A stretch of 64,000 nucleotides of DNA, taken from NCBI GenBank assembly GCA_033439295.1, contig JAVTLE010000003.1, positions 2,170,001 to 2,234,000 on the forward strand, written 5' to 3'. Each line of letters begins with the position of its first letter. The first letter of the stretch is position 1. The stretch is from Deuterostichococcus epilithicus (Eukaryota; Chlorophyta; Trebouxiophyceae; Prasiolales; Stichococcaceae). A model generated the notes under the pieces. The model made no database searches and was not told where the DNA came from. It saw nothing but the letters and a program-made list of their open reading frames with translations. Positions 55,053 to 64,000 of the stretch are shown piece after piece. Both the position numbers and the translations under genes were made by a program.

Positions 55053-58000
55053 ATGTCTCTAGAACAGCCACATCCCCCACAACCCGACAGCACTGCGATC
55101 GCCAAAGCAGATTATGATGAAGGCCATGTTCACCAAGCAATGATCCAGGCCGGCTCTGCTACAGCGCCAATCGACATCAGCCGAGGCGCGTCCACAGAGT
55201 GCCGGCGCACGGCCTCAGTCAGCAGCAGCCTTGGCGGCTCCCTGCAGCACAAGATCAGCATGGGAAGCCACCGCAGCATGAGCGGCATGCTGCCATGCCT
55301 GACGGTCATCCGGGTGGCGCCGCACGCGTTCGATGCGTCCACGGCCGGCGCCCCCAGCGCTGCAGTGGGCGCTGCAGCAACCAGCAGGAGCAGCGGCGCA
55401 GGCGCTGCCCCCGCCGTGGCCAGCGCGTCCACCAGCTCGCCCGCAGGCAACTGGAACGGCGACGCTGTCGATACTCGCTTGCGCGAAACAGCCGCAGCCG
55501 CAGATGACTCTCACGCAGCGACCGCCGGCGCAGCGGCGACCGGGGCCGGCAGCGCCAGGGAAGCTCACAGCGGCAGCGGGCCGGCTGCGCATCCACAGGG
55601 GCCGGCACGGTACACCAAGTCGCTGCTCAAGGCGGTGCTGCAGCTCATGGGCTGCAAGCCGCGCCATGCGCACAAGGCGAGACGCTTCCGCCCCTCTGAC
55701 ACTGTTGGCACGCTGATTCTGGCGGGGCCCACAACACGAGTGCATCAGTGCCACCGCGCTACCTTGAACCTTCGCTTCCAGAGGGGAAGTCTCATAAGTG
55801 CGAAGGCGGGCGCCAGCCCCTGCTCTCATTCCAGGCTTCGTTCCCAGCAGCAGCTATAACCCACTCTGCGCCGCACCACCGGGCTGTCTCTCCCGGCCAT
55901 CGATCCCTGCAGACAGACAAATCTCGCAAGCGTGCCCAGCCTGTCCCTGCCGTGCGCAGATGAGCGAGCGTCTGTTCGCGGCGCTGGACGTGCAGCTGGC
56001 TGCGGACTCGGGCGTCGCCACCGGCCGCTTCGCGTCGCTCGGCGGCGGCCGCTGGGCGCTGGACATTGCCCGCCCCGCCTTTGAGGAGCTGCTGCGCGTG
56101 CAGCTGCAGTCGTTTGCCTACGACCAGGCGCATCACATGGCGGACCTGCGTGTTGCCTGCTCGTGAGTCTTGTCCTTAATCTTCAATAAACGATCGAATG
56201 GTTTGAAAGAAGTCAAGTCAATATGATGGGCGGGCGGGTTTGCGCACGCCCAGGCGCACCAAGCACCTGCGCGTCGCCTGCTCGTGAGTCGCAAAAGAGT
56301 TTGTATAAAATTTCCAAGACCAAACCCTCTTGGGAGTTTGAGAGTTCATGCCGGCGTTGTCACACAGATGCCAAGCCGCGGGCAAGCAATCGCAAAACTG
56401 GGCGGACTTGCGCACTGCTTCCACCCTCTGCTGCCGTGCTCCCAGCACGCCGCTGGCAACACTACTGGGCTCTGCAATTCGTGCAAACAGCCCCGTGACT
56501 TATGGGCCCTGTCCCCCTGCTTCCTCACGCGCAGGGTTCAGGAGCGCGGTCCGGCGCCACGGTGCAGCCGTGCGGCACCAGCGGCATACCCCTGGATTGC
56601 ACCGCCGGCGCCAAGATGTCACATCCCTTCGTCTTACCTCTGTTCTCAGCGTGCAGGACCCAGGAGCGCCGATCTAGCGCCACGGTCGTCACCGTGCTGC
56701 TGTGCGGCGCCTCCGGCCCACCGGCAATCCTCCAGTCGGAAGACTTTGAACAACATGGACAAGAAACCCCACCTTCCACACACGCAGGATCCAGGAGCGC
56801 CGGTCCTCCGTCACCGTGCTGCTGTGCGGCACCAGCGGCACCGGCAAGTCGACGCTGGCCTCGCTGCTGGCGGGCCGCCTGGGCGTCAGCAGCATTCTTT
56901 CCACGGACTCGGTCCGCCACATGCTGCGCGGTTTTGCGCCCGAGGCGGCCGCGCCGCTGCTGTGGGTGTCTACCTACCAGGCCGGCGACTGCATCAAGTG
57001 AGTGCCCGACGGCCTCTGTGCTGTGCCTTTTGAGTCGGTGCTGTTTTGACGGGCCGCATTTGTGGCGGCAGAGAGCTGCTGCGTGATGTCCACCTATTAG
57101 GCCAGCGGCTGTGCCAAGTGCAGGTTTGATAGCCTCCGTTCTGGGGCTCATGAGCACGGTCAGTTTGAAGTGTGTATGTTGTGACGTGCTTTCAGCCCTT
57201 GGTCAGGGATCGAACACACGCTTCCGGCATGCCTGGATGTGGCCGCACTGGGTCCGGATCTGAGACCCCCTTCTCGATTTGGCTCCCTGGGGGGTGGCCG
57301 TGCTGGCACTGTCTGCCGGATGCATGCTGGCGAGCCTCACAAAGCTGCATCTGTGGTTTCGTGCGAGATGACGGCTGCCTCATCGTGCAGAGAGGCGGCG
57401 CCGAGCAGCGGGAACACTGCGGACGCGGCGGCTGCCGCGACCAAGAAGCAGGCCACCATCATGGTGGGCGGTCAAGCTCCCCACCCTGGACCCTGCACCC
57501 TACACCCATTTCGCATCGCTCAGTCAGCTGACACGCCGCAAGTCCACTTGCGGCCATCGGCTGCTGCGCCCTTGCAACCCGTGCTTGGCAAACCCTGCCG
57601 GACACCATGCCTGCTGAACCCCCGTGTTGACCCATGCCTGACGTGTGTGGGATTCCTTGGGATTTTCCCTACAGGGCTTTAAGGCACAAGCGGAGATGGT
57701 GACGTGTTCAATTTGATCGTTCACCCTACAGGGCTACAAAGCGCAGGCGGAGATGGTGATGCACAGCCTGGGGGCGCTGGTGGCCGGGTACGAGGCGCGC
57801 CGGGAGAGCATTGTCATCGAGGGCGTACACCTGGCGCCGAATGCCGTGATGCGGCTCATGGCAGCGCACCCCTCCATCGTCCCCTTCCTCGTCTACATCA
57901 GGTGGATGCGCAAACGCTTTGCATGTACAAATTCGGTTGCGGCTTTTACACTCAAGGGGCGTCGCGGCGCGGCGTCTGCCTGCAGCAGGCAGCCACCAGC

Positions 58001-60993
58001 AGCACGCGACAGCGGCTTGGAGGTCGACAAAGCGTGATTTGGATTGAAGAGACAGGCTCCTGCTGAGATCGTGATGCTGCCTCTCCGGCTGCGCTGCAGC
58101 TGCGTCCCCAAGAGGTGTGCGCCGCAGCAACGAGGCGAGGCACTGTGAGCGGTGTGCGGTGCATGCAAGACACATGACGCTAAACCCCGGGATGGAGCTG
58201 GATGACAGTCGAAATCACGTCCCTAGGCTGCATCTGAACGAGCCTGTTAGTGTGCGGCAGCAACAAGGCCAAGCACCACGCGCGCAATGCACGTGACGCT
58301 GGTTTCCTGTGCGCCGCAGTAATGAGGCCAAGCACCGGGAGCGGTTCGCAGTGCGTGCCAAGCACATGACGCTGGACCCCGCCGGCAACCGCTACATCAA
58401 GTACATCCGCAACATCCGCACCATCCAGGTGGGCTCAGGGTTTTGGGTTGGAGATGAGCTGCAGCAGCTGCACCTGTTTTGACCCCCCATCACGGCTGCG
58501 CCCATGAATAGCCCATGATGTCCCATGTTTCACGAAGGAGGCGAGGGCATTATGGTATTCACGCGACTACCCGCAGCCTGTCATGGCAGGCCGCGCGGTG
58601 TGCTTGCAGTTGTCGGTCCTGGCAATATCCGGATGCGGCATTTGATGCTTCATGCACTCGGCTGCGGAGCATCACCTGAAGAGGAGGCGCGCCGGCCACC
58701 CTGCATCGTGCGCACCCGTTGGCTGGAGTCGCGGCCGGGAAGACGCCCCTCCCCCTGTCCCGCAACAGTGCACCTCAAGGGCAGATGGCGAACATCCAAA
58801 ACATGGACCCCCGCCTCCACGCCAGGAGCAAGAGCAGTTGAGAATCGAGAATTGAGAATTGAGAATATCCCCATGGCAGGAGTATCTGGCGAGGCGCGCG
58901 GACCGGCACTGCATCCCGAAGGTGGACAACACCAACGTGGATCGCAGCGTGGCCACGATACACGCCACCATCACCGGCGCCCTGCGCCGGCGCACCCTGG
59001 TGTGCTCCCCTCCCTCGCTTGTGGCTTGGATCGTTCGTGTGGTCCCATGGTCTGGATGGCATGCACGTGAGTCAGAGGGGGCCAGATGCGAAGCAAGTCA
59101 CACGATAAAGCCTGTCATCTTCCTGGGAACCGACCTCCAGTCTGAAGGTGCCCGCCAGCATTGCAGCTGCGCTTCACAAACGCAAGCAGTAAACGAAGCT
59201 CTTCAACGAAAGTCCCAAAACTCAACGTCTGCTTACCGCCGCAGGGGGAGCCGCTGCTGGACCCGCGCAATGGCACCGCCCGGGTGGTGGCGGCAGAGTT
59301 TGCCGCGGCGCGCGGCGACACCTGGTCTTCGAAGGACATGCTGCAGCTCATCCGCCGCAAGAGCCAGGTGAGCCACGCCCCGTACCTGTAGACTGAGCGG
59401 ATTCTTTCGGGAGTCTGCCGTTGACGCATAATGCCCGGCCGCTCCTGCTCCAAGCACTCGCCAGTCCATCACGCGACGCCATCCCTGATGCGGTACCATC
59501 TCGACTCGGACCCTGCGGCTGCACATCCTGCAGGGGCGGACGCCACCGTCGCTGGCGGGGTTGCGGATGACGGCAACCATGCCGCCGCTGCGCGAAGGCC
59601 GCCCGCTGGTCATGTCCGGCGATGAGGAAGCGGTCGCGCCGCTGCGCAGTGAGGCTCCTCATCAGGNCTCCNGCGCGCGCGGCGGCGGCGGCGGCGGGGC
59701 GCCCGGTGCGGCGGCGCAGCTGCCGGTGCTGGAGCGGCGACAGGCAGCGCCGCGCGCGGCGAGGCTGCAGCTGCCGGCGCGGCGGCGCCAGATGCGGTCA
59801 GGGACGGCGGCGGCGGCAGCGGCGGCGGCGGCATTTCTGCAAGCGGCACCGGTGCCGCCGGCGGCGGCGACGGCGGCCCAGCGGCAGTACGGGGGCTGCA
59901 GAGCCTTCCTGCGGGTGCATGGCCGCTGGAAGGCGTTGGTAGCCTGCCAGCAGCGGGGTGCTCCGCTGCCACCCGCGGCGCAGTCTGCGTCACAGCTGTG
60001 GAGGCCGGCGGCCTTTCTGCGGCGAGGCCTGCATTCAGCAGTGCAGACGGAGGCGGCGCTGGCGGCGCAGCTGCGCAGCCGCGCCGCTCTCGGCTGAGCG
60101 ACGAGGGCAGCAGGAGCGCCGCCGGGGGCGACGGCAGCGCCGGCAGCGGGGCGGCGGCCACGCCCGAGGCAGTGGATGCAGACGCCGCTGCGGCCGCAGA
60201 GCGGCCACGCAGCAGCGAGGGCTGCGGCGTCAGCAACCTGAGCCGCTTCCGCCGGTCCGCGACCGACCCGCGCGGCAACCGCAGCAGGCGGACGGCCCTG
60301 GGGCTGTACTCTGGCGGCGGCGGCGGGTGGCAGCACTCCGGAGTCGAACGCAGCAGCCACTCGGGTCACTCTGTCGAGCACAGCGGCCTCTCAGGCGCGT
60401 ATTATGTTAAGGACGCAGATTTTGCAGGCCATGCGTTATTTTTGTAGTCAAGCTGGCAGCGTCGAGCAGCTGGCTGTTTGCTTACCATATGCTGACAACG
60501 CCACGTCGCACCGGCTCAGGCTTCACCAGCTCATGCATGCTTTGAAGCCCGAGATATCAAACCGTCTAGCAGGCGCGTCTCTCGGCGGCGGCAGTACCTC
60601 GGCGATGGACACAGATGTAGACGGCGACTCGCATTACCGCTCAGGCGACGGCTCAGAGGCGGCCGTCGGCCGTGGATGGAGCACCGAGGTGCGGGCTTTT
60701 GACCTCTCCACTGCATGTTTTCTGCTGACGCTGAGGAATTGTACGCCCTGAAATATGAGAGAATCCCAATACAGCTACTTTGCAACACAAGCGATGATGC
60801 TCAGTGTTGCAAAGACGTCGACAACGATATGCTTCGCAGGATTTTAAGGAAACCTCCTGCCGCCTCATGGTTGAATGCTTGGTAGCAGGTGGGATCCGTG
60901 GCAGACAGCGCCACAGAGGGCTCAGACGGCGGCGGCGAAGAAGAGAACCAGAGTGAGGGCGCCGGGGCGAGCGATGGCGTTGGCGTGTCATAG
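55053..60993 (+). CDS. LPA1-like P-loop protein (2-phosphoglycerate-kinase-related)
   Basis: Plant LPA1 (LOW PHYTIC ACID 1) proteins affect seed phytate; they are related to archaeal 2-phosphoglycerate kinase, and their activity is not settled. The ATG at 55053 opens a long Ala/Ser-rich N-terminus. [20 protein letters not shown] then HK ends exon 1 (55676, GC donor). Exon 2 (55960-56162) has [20 protein letters not shown]. Exon 3 (56788-56997) has the Walker A loop [20 protein letters not shown], then [20 protein letters not shown] and [12 protein letters not shown]. Then come [94 protein letters not shown] and [18 protein letters not shown]. The C-terminal third is Ala/Gly/Ser-rich with two unread bases (59667, 59672), so frames there are less sure. 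It ends GASDGVGVS at TAG 60991-60993. Its introns hold at least seven decayed junction copies. Confidence 0.9.
56255..56290 (+). repeat. Decayed exon-end and donor copy (LPA1-like)
   Basis: CACCTGCGCGTCGCCTGCTC with GTGAGTC repeats GACCTGCGTGTTGCCTGCTC with GTGAGTC at the working donor (56143-56169), 122 bases downstream. The copied donor is still intact. Confidence 0.92.
56527..56590 (+). repeat. Decayed P-loop exon copy, first of two (LPA1-like)
   Basis: CAGGAGCGC.GTCC, then TGCGGCACCAGCGGCA, repeats the acceptor side and Walker A coding region of exon 3. Confidence 0.88.
56651..56728 (+). repeat. Decayed P-loop exon copy, second of two (LPA1-like)
   Basis: It reads [13 protein letters not shown] over the real [13 protein letters not shown] (exon 3 from 56788), with the preceding CAGGA.CCAGGAGCGCC also shared. 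Spacing between successive copies is about 124 and 134 bases. Confidence 0.92.
57087..57140 (+). repeat. Decayed exon-end plus intron-start copy (LPA1-like)
   Basis: GTCCACCTATTAGGCCAGCG, then CTGTGCCAAGTG, repeats GTCTACCTACCAGGCCGGCG, then CTGCATCAAGTG (56968-57000). Similarity continues into the intron (AGCCTCCGTTCTG against GGCCTCTGTGCTG), showing that genomic DNA, not a spliced message, was copied. Confidence 0.9.
57666..57703 (+). repeat. Decayed exon-start copy (LPA1-like)
   Basis: CCCTACAGGGCTTTAAGGCA, then CAAGCGGAGATGGTGA, repeats CCCTACAGGGCTACAAAGCG, then CAGGCGGAGATGGTGA at 57725, 58 bases downstream. Confidence 0.93.
58116..58192 (+). repeat. Decayed exon-start copy, first of two (LPA1-like)
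   Basis: TGTGCGCCGCAGCAACGAGG, and later ACACATGACGCTAAACCCCG, repeat the acceptor and exon at 58309-58381 ([10 protein letters not shown]... HMTLDP). Confidence 0.9.
58250..58303 (+). repeat. Decayed exon-start copy, second of two (LPA1-like)
   Basis: TGTGCGGCAGCAACAAGGCC, then AAGCACC, then GTGACGCTGG, repeat the same exon start more briefly, 59 bases before the working one. Confidence 0.82.
58838..58865. repeat. GAGAATT short tandem repeat
   Basis: TTGAGAATCGAGAATTGAGA continues as ATTGAGAATA, about four imperfect 8-base units, in an LPA1-like intron just before the acceptor of the EYLARRAD exon. Confidence 0.8.
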
Positions 60994-61117
60994 GGAGCGC
61001 ACTAGAGAACTAAGCAGCGCGTTGATCGACCTATGTTCTATCGCCAGTCTATGAGCGGCACCATTTGTTGTTGTTCATCACATGTGGGGACCTTCTTGAC
61101 TCAGTCCCAGGCGGGGC

Positions 61118-61157
61118 TTTAAAAAAAAGAAAAAATTACTAGAAAAAAAAAGAAAAG
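61118..61157. repeat. A-rich tract
   Basis: Two runs of 8-9 A separated by a few bases lie between the LPA1-like stop and the next F-box gene. It could be a retrocopy tail, but no element body is visible in front of it. Confidence 0.7.
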
Positions 61158-61233
61158 CACACGGGTCCCAAGATGAACAGTTGGTTGACTTGCAGTCTGC
61201 GGCTGTCATCGGGCCGTGACAGCTTTTGCGGCG

Positions 61234-63669
61234 ATGGCAGCCGTGACGCACATCCTGCAGCATCTGAGTCCCCGCGACCGGGCTGCCGCTGCGCTGGTTT
61301 GCAAGGCACGGTTTTTTCCACACCATCGAGATCGAAAAGTGGCATCTTTTTGCAACCATGAAACATAGACGCGCGATTGTCATCCATCTAGGATACCTTT
61401 CAGCACACACCAGATGCACTCGCGGCACAATTGCTGTGTGCTAATGAAAATTTGCAGGCAGTGTGCTCACACTAGAGGCATCGTTCAGCAGGCTGCAGCA
61501 GGCTATCCGAGGTGCGACACCTGCAGCTCGCTTTTCTGTGCAGGAATGGGCGCACGCGGCCGAGCATCCGGACCTTTGGTCCACGATCGACCTTTCGGGC
61601 AACCAAAGTGCGGCGGCGGCGCTGCGGTCCCTGCTGAAGAGCCGGCTGGCACGGCAGCACGTGCGCCACGTCAAGCTGGAGTTTGCGGTGGGCGTAGACG
61701 ACGCGCTGCTGCAGCTGCTGGAGGGCTGCAGCCTGGCCAGCCTTAACTTGAATGCCTGCCAAAAGTGCGCCATTCCATTTGCACCGGCCGCTGATCCAAG
61801 TGTAAATGTCAGAACGCAGGGCTGCCGACGAGCATTCCGCATACAGGCTTTATGTCCTGCAACAGTGCACAGTCTTTGGGAACGCCTGGCAGAATGCGAC
61901 TCCCATGCATATGAGGTGCTGTTTCGGGGCGAGACAGCCCATGCCGGACTGGGTCGCACTGCCGCGGCAGATGTGCTATTTCGACCAAGACGAACCATGC
62001 CGACCATTGCCGCACTTCCGCGGCAGGGTCACCGACGCCGGCGTTGCCCGGCTGCTGCGCGGCTGCCCCGACCTCCGGTCGCTGTCTCTGTACTGGAACC
62101 TGAGCGTCGGCGACGCCACGCTGGCGGCGGCCGCCGCGTCCTGCCGCAAGCTGGAGGCCCTGAACCTGTCAGGCTGCAAGCGCGTGACGGACGACGGCGT
62201 TGCGGCGGTCGCCGCGGCGTGTCCCCGCCTCACGGACCTGGACTTGACCAGGTGGGACGATCCTGTAGATTGTTCAACTCCTCACATGCGCGCAAATTCA
62301 AGTGTCCGTTTCCCTGTGCCCCAGCTTTGCGGGGCGGCTGGCAGCAACTCCTGCCCGGGTCGTTGGCTGCGCCTGGAGGGTGCTGTTGTGTGGTGCATTG
62401 ATGCCGCTGTCGCCACGTCGCCCGGCGCATAACCAACAGCTTCTCTGCGCGGCTCCAAGGCGTGCAGCGCCTGACTGGTACAACGTCGACACAAGAGCGA
62501 CTGCGGCACACATGGCATTACACAAACCCAAGACCCTGCGAGCAGGTGTGTCGAGGTCACTGATGATGGCGTGGAGGCGGCGGCGTCGGGGCTACGCGAG
62601 CTGCGCGTTCTGCGGCTGTATGCGAATTCCGGCATCACCGATGTCGGCGTCAAGGCAATGTCACAGCTGCAGCACCTGGAGGTGGGGCCGCTCGTCCACT
62701 CCGCGGTTTAGGGTTTAGATCGAAGCAGCAGTGTTGCTGCTCGCATATTCCAAACCTGAAAGCTGGCTGCTGCTGCACCCTGCATTTGTGAAGTGCGCAC
62801 GTAGGCGCCTGCTGCCATTTGACGAGTCAGGACAGCGCCAAGCCGTCGGGGCGTGTGCTTGGCCGCACAGTCAGCGCTGGCCCTCAGTCCTCGATCTGCC
62901 GGATGCACACTGTGTGCTGATTGGTGTCGTCAACTGCTCCCAACAGGTGCTGGACCTGACGGGCGGTCATGCGGTGTCAGCAGTGGGCATCGCTGCCCTA
63001 GCAGCCTGCACGGAGATCCGGTCGCTGGCGCTGACGTGGTGCATCCGCGTCGGCGACGCCGGTCTCGTCGCGCTGGCGGCTGGATGCAGGAAGCTGCAAT
63101 TGCTGAGCCTGCATGGCCTGCGGCTGGTGACCGATAGGTACGCCCTTCCCAACCCTAGGAATTGCGCCCATGTGTTGAAAGCTGTCGTAGGTTGTACCCC
63201 CTGGACCGCCTCCTCGAATGCATGGCCTCAGAGCTCGAGATTGCAGCTCGCGTGCCTGCATCCTGCCTGTGCATCAGCACTCTTGAGCTGTCCGTTTGAC
63301 ACCCTGCAACAGCCATGGCAGCCGGCGTGCGCCCTGGTCTTTCGAGCATGGTCTCACACTCCTTCAGCCAGAGAGGGCCGCGGTGTGTTATCAACTGGCC
63401 TGGTCCATTTGGCGCGTCCTACTGACCGCGAATCAGATGAGGGATGGCCATCAGGACACCATTCTTGGCCGGCAGGCTGCCCCAAAGGTGTAGCCTGATT
63501 ATTTTAGGGTTCGCTGTGTTTTTGCAGATCTATTGAGGCGCTGGCGGCGGGCTGTGCTGGCACGCTGCACACGCTGGACGTCAATGGGTGCACCGGTATC
63601 CGCCGGCGCGAGCGGGCGCACCTGCAGGCGCTGTTTCCGCTGGTTAAAACCTGGGTGGTACACACCTGA
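61234..63669 (+). CDS. F-box / leucine-rich repeat protein, FBXL/AMN1 type
   Basis: It probably is an SCF substrate receptor. The ATG at 61234 begins MAAVTHILQHLSPRDRAAAA, the second half of an F-box (LSPRDRAAAALVCK); the usual LP.E opening is short or missing, so a 5' exon may be lost. The next exon has EWAHAAEHPDLWSTIDLSGN. Cys-containing LRRs then follow: VTDAGVARLLRGCPDLRSLS, LEALNLSGCKRVTDDGVAAV with AAACPRLTDLDLTR, VTDDGVEAAASGLRELRVLR, LDLTGGHAVSAVGIAALAAC, RVGDAGLVALAAGCRKLQLL and LHTLDVNGCTGIRRRERAHL. It ends KTWVVHT at TGA 63667-63669. Six exons were traced. The CC-type LRRs with 'V-T/G-D-A/D-G' spacing are typical of FBXL2/20 and AMN1-like proteins and differ from the plain LRRs of the other F-box gene in the window. 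Confidence 0.88.
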
Positions 63670-63702
<33 letters not shown>

Positions 63703-64000
63703 GTGCGTCGTGAGAAGCACTTCAGCTGCAGGGTCCACTACGGGCAGCACGGACCTTGCGACTTGTCAGGGATGAGCCGCTGCTTTTTTGGTGCAGCCTT
63801 CCCCGTGCACAGTCGGTTTTGGTGCACGCATCCGGCAATTGGCAGCGAGACGGCTGTGTCCTGCTACCCAGCTGCTGCTTCCTCGTGCAAGCGCACATGA
63901 TGTATCTGCGACAACATTGAAACCCCTTCACTGCGTGCACTCCTACTCGGGAGCCTGGCTGCTGCAGAAAGTTTGTGTTGCAGGTCTGCGGAAAGCACTG
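63670..64000. other. Intergenic to the window edge
   Basis: Beyond the GGC run no gene is supported. Confidence 0.4.
63671..63701. repeat. GGC trinucleotide run
   Basis: About ten GGC units start just after the F-box/LRR stop codon, in its 3' UTR. Confidence 0.9.

Noticed and set aside
57195-57225. Minus-strand GTTCGATCC resembling a tRNA B box
   Set aside because: It lies in an LPA1-like intron and no acceptor stem or A box fits.
59610-60400. Long open frames on both strands in the LPA1-like C-terminal region
   Set aside because: High GC and Ala/Gly repeats keep all frames open; only the plus strand joins the conserved domain.
61118-61157. A-rich tract as the tail of a retroposed element
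   Set aside because: No element body, target-site duplication or coding frame is visible.

Overview
The window looks like nuclear DNA of a green alga (Chlorophyta, probably Trebouxiophyceae). Coding exons are GC-rich and short, and almost every gene is cut into many pieces by GT-AG (sometimes GC-AG) introns of about 100-350 bases. Several proteins are plant or algal in type: an LPA1-like P-loop protein, an SCL-type SR splicing factor, a plastid-type leader on a small membrane protein, and a hydroxyproline-rich cell-wall protein. No bacterial operon, rRNA or CRISPR array was seen. The species cannot be fixed from the sequence alone.

Layout. 1-5.1 kb: the last codons of a gene, a J-domain protein (-), an INSIG-like membrane protein (+) and a small plastid-type membrane protein (-). 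5.9-13.7 kb: a GT47 exostosin-like glycosyltransferase (-) and a secreted beta-propeller-like protein (-). 14-20.4 kb: p47/NSFL1-type p97 adaptor (+) and adenylate kinase (+). 21-25 kb: a 100-residue HMG-box protein (-) and an F-box/LRR protein (+). 25.5-30.9 kb: two splicing factors head to head, SmB (-) and an SR protein (+). 31.7-41.1 kb: a broken outer-arm dynein light chain 1 gene (-) facing the FACT subunit SSRP1 (+). 41.5-49.2 kb: a small orphan (-) and NADPH-cytochrome P450 reductase (+). 50.3-55 kb: a secreted proline-rich repeat protein (-) and a five-exon orphan (-). 55-61 kb: the LPA1-like gene (+). 61.2-63.7 kb: a second F-box/LRR protein (+).

Most genes are unrelated housekeeping genes. 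Two loci are linked by function: SmB and the SR protein share a 459-base divergent promoter region, and SSRP1 and the small HMG-box protein share both intron positions within the HMG box.

The most unusual feature is not a gene. At least six genes (exostosin, adenylate kinase, HMGB, SSRP1, P450 reductase, LPA1-like) carry decayed copies of their own splice junctions inside introns. Each copy is 25-80 bases of exon edge with the adjoining splice site, usually 90-140 bases from the working junction. Some junctions have two or three such echoes. I count about 25. They look like repeated short tandem duplications across exon/intron borders, a possible route of intron growth.
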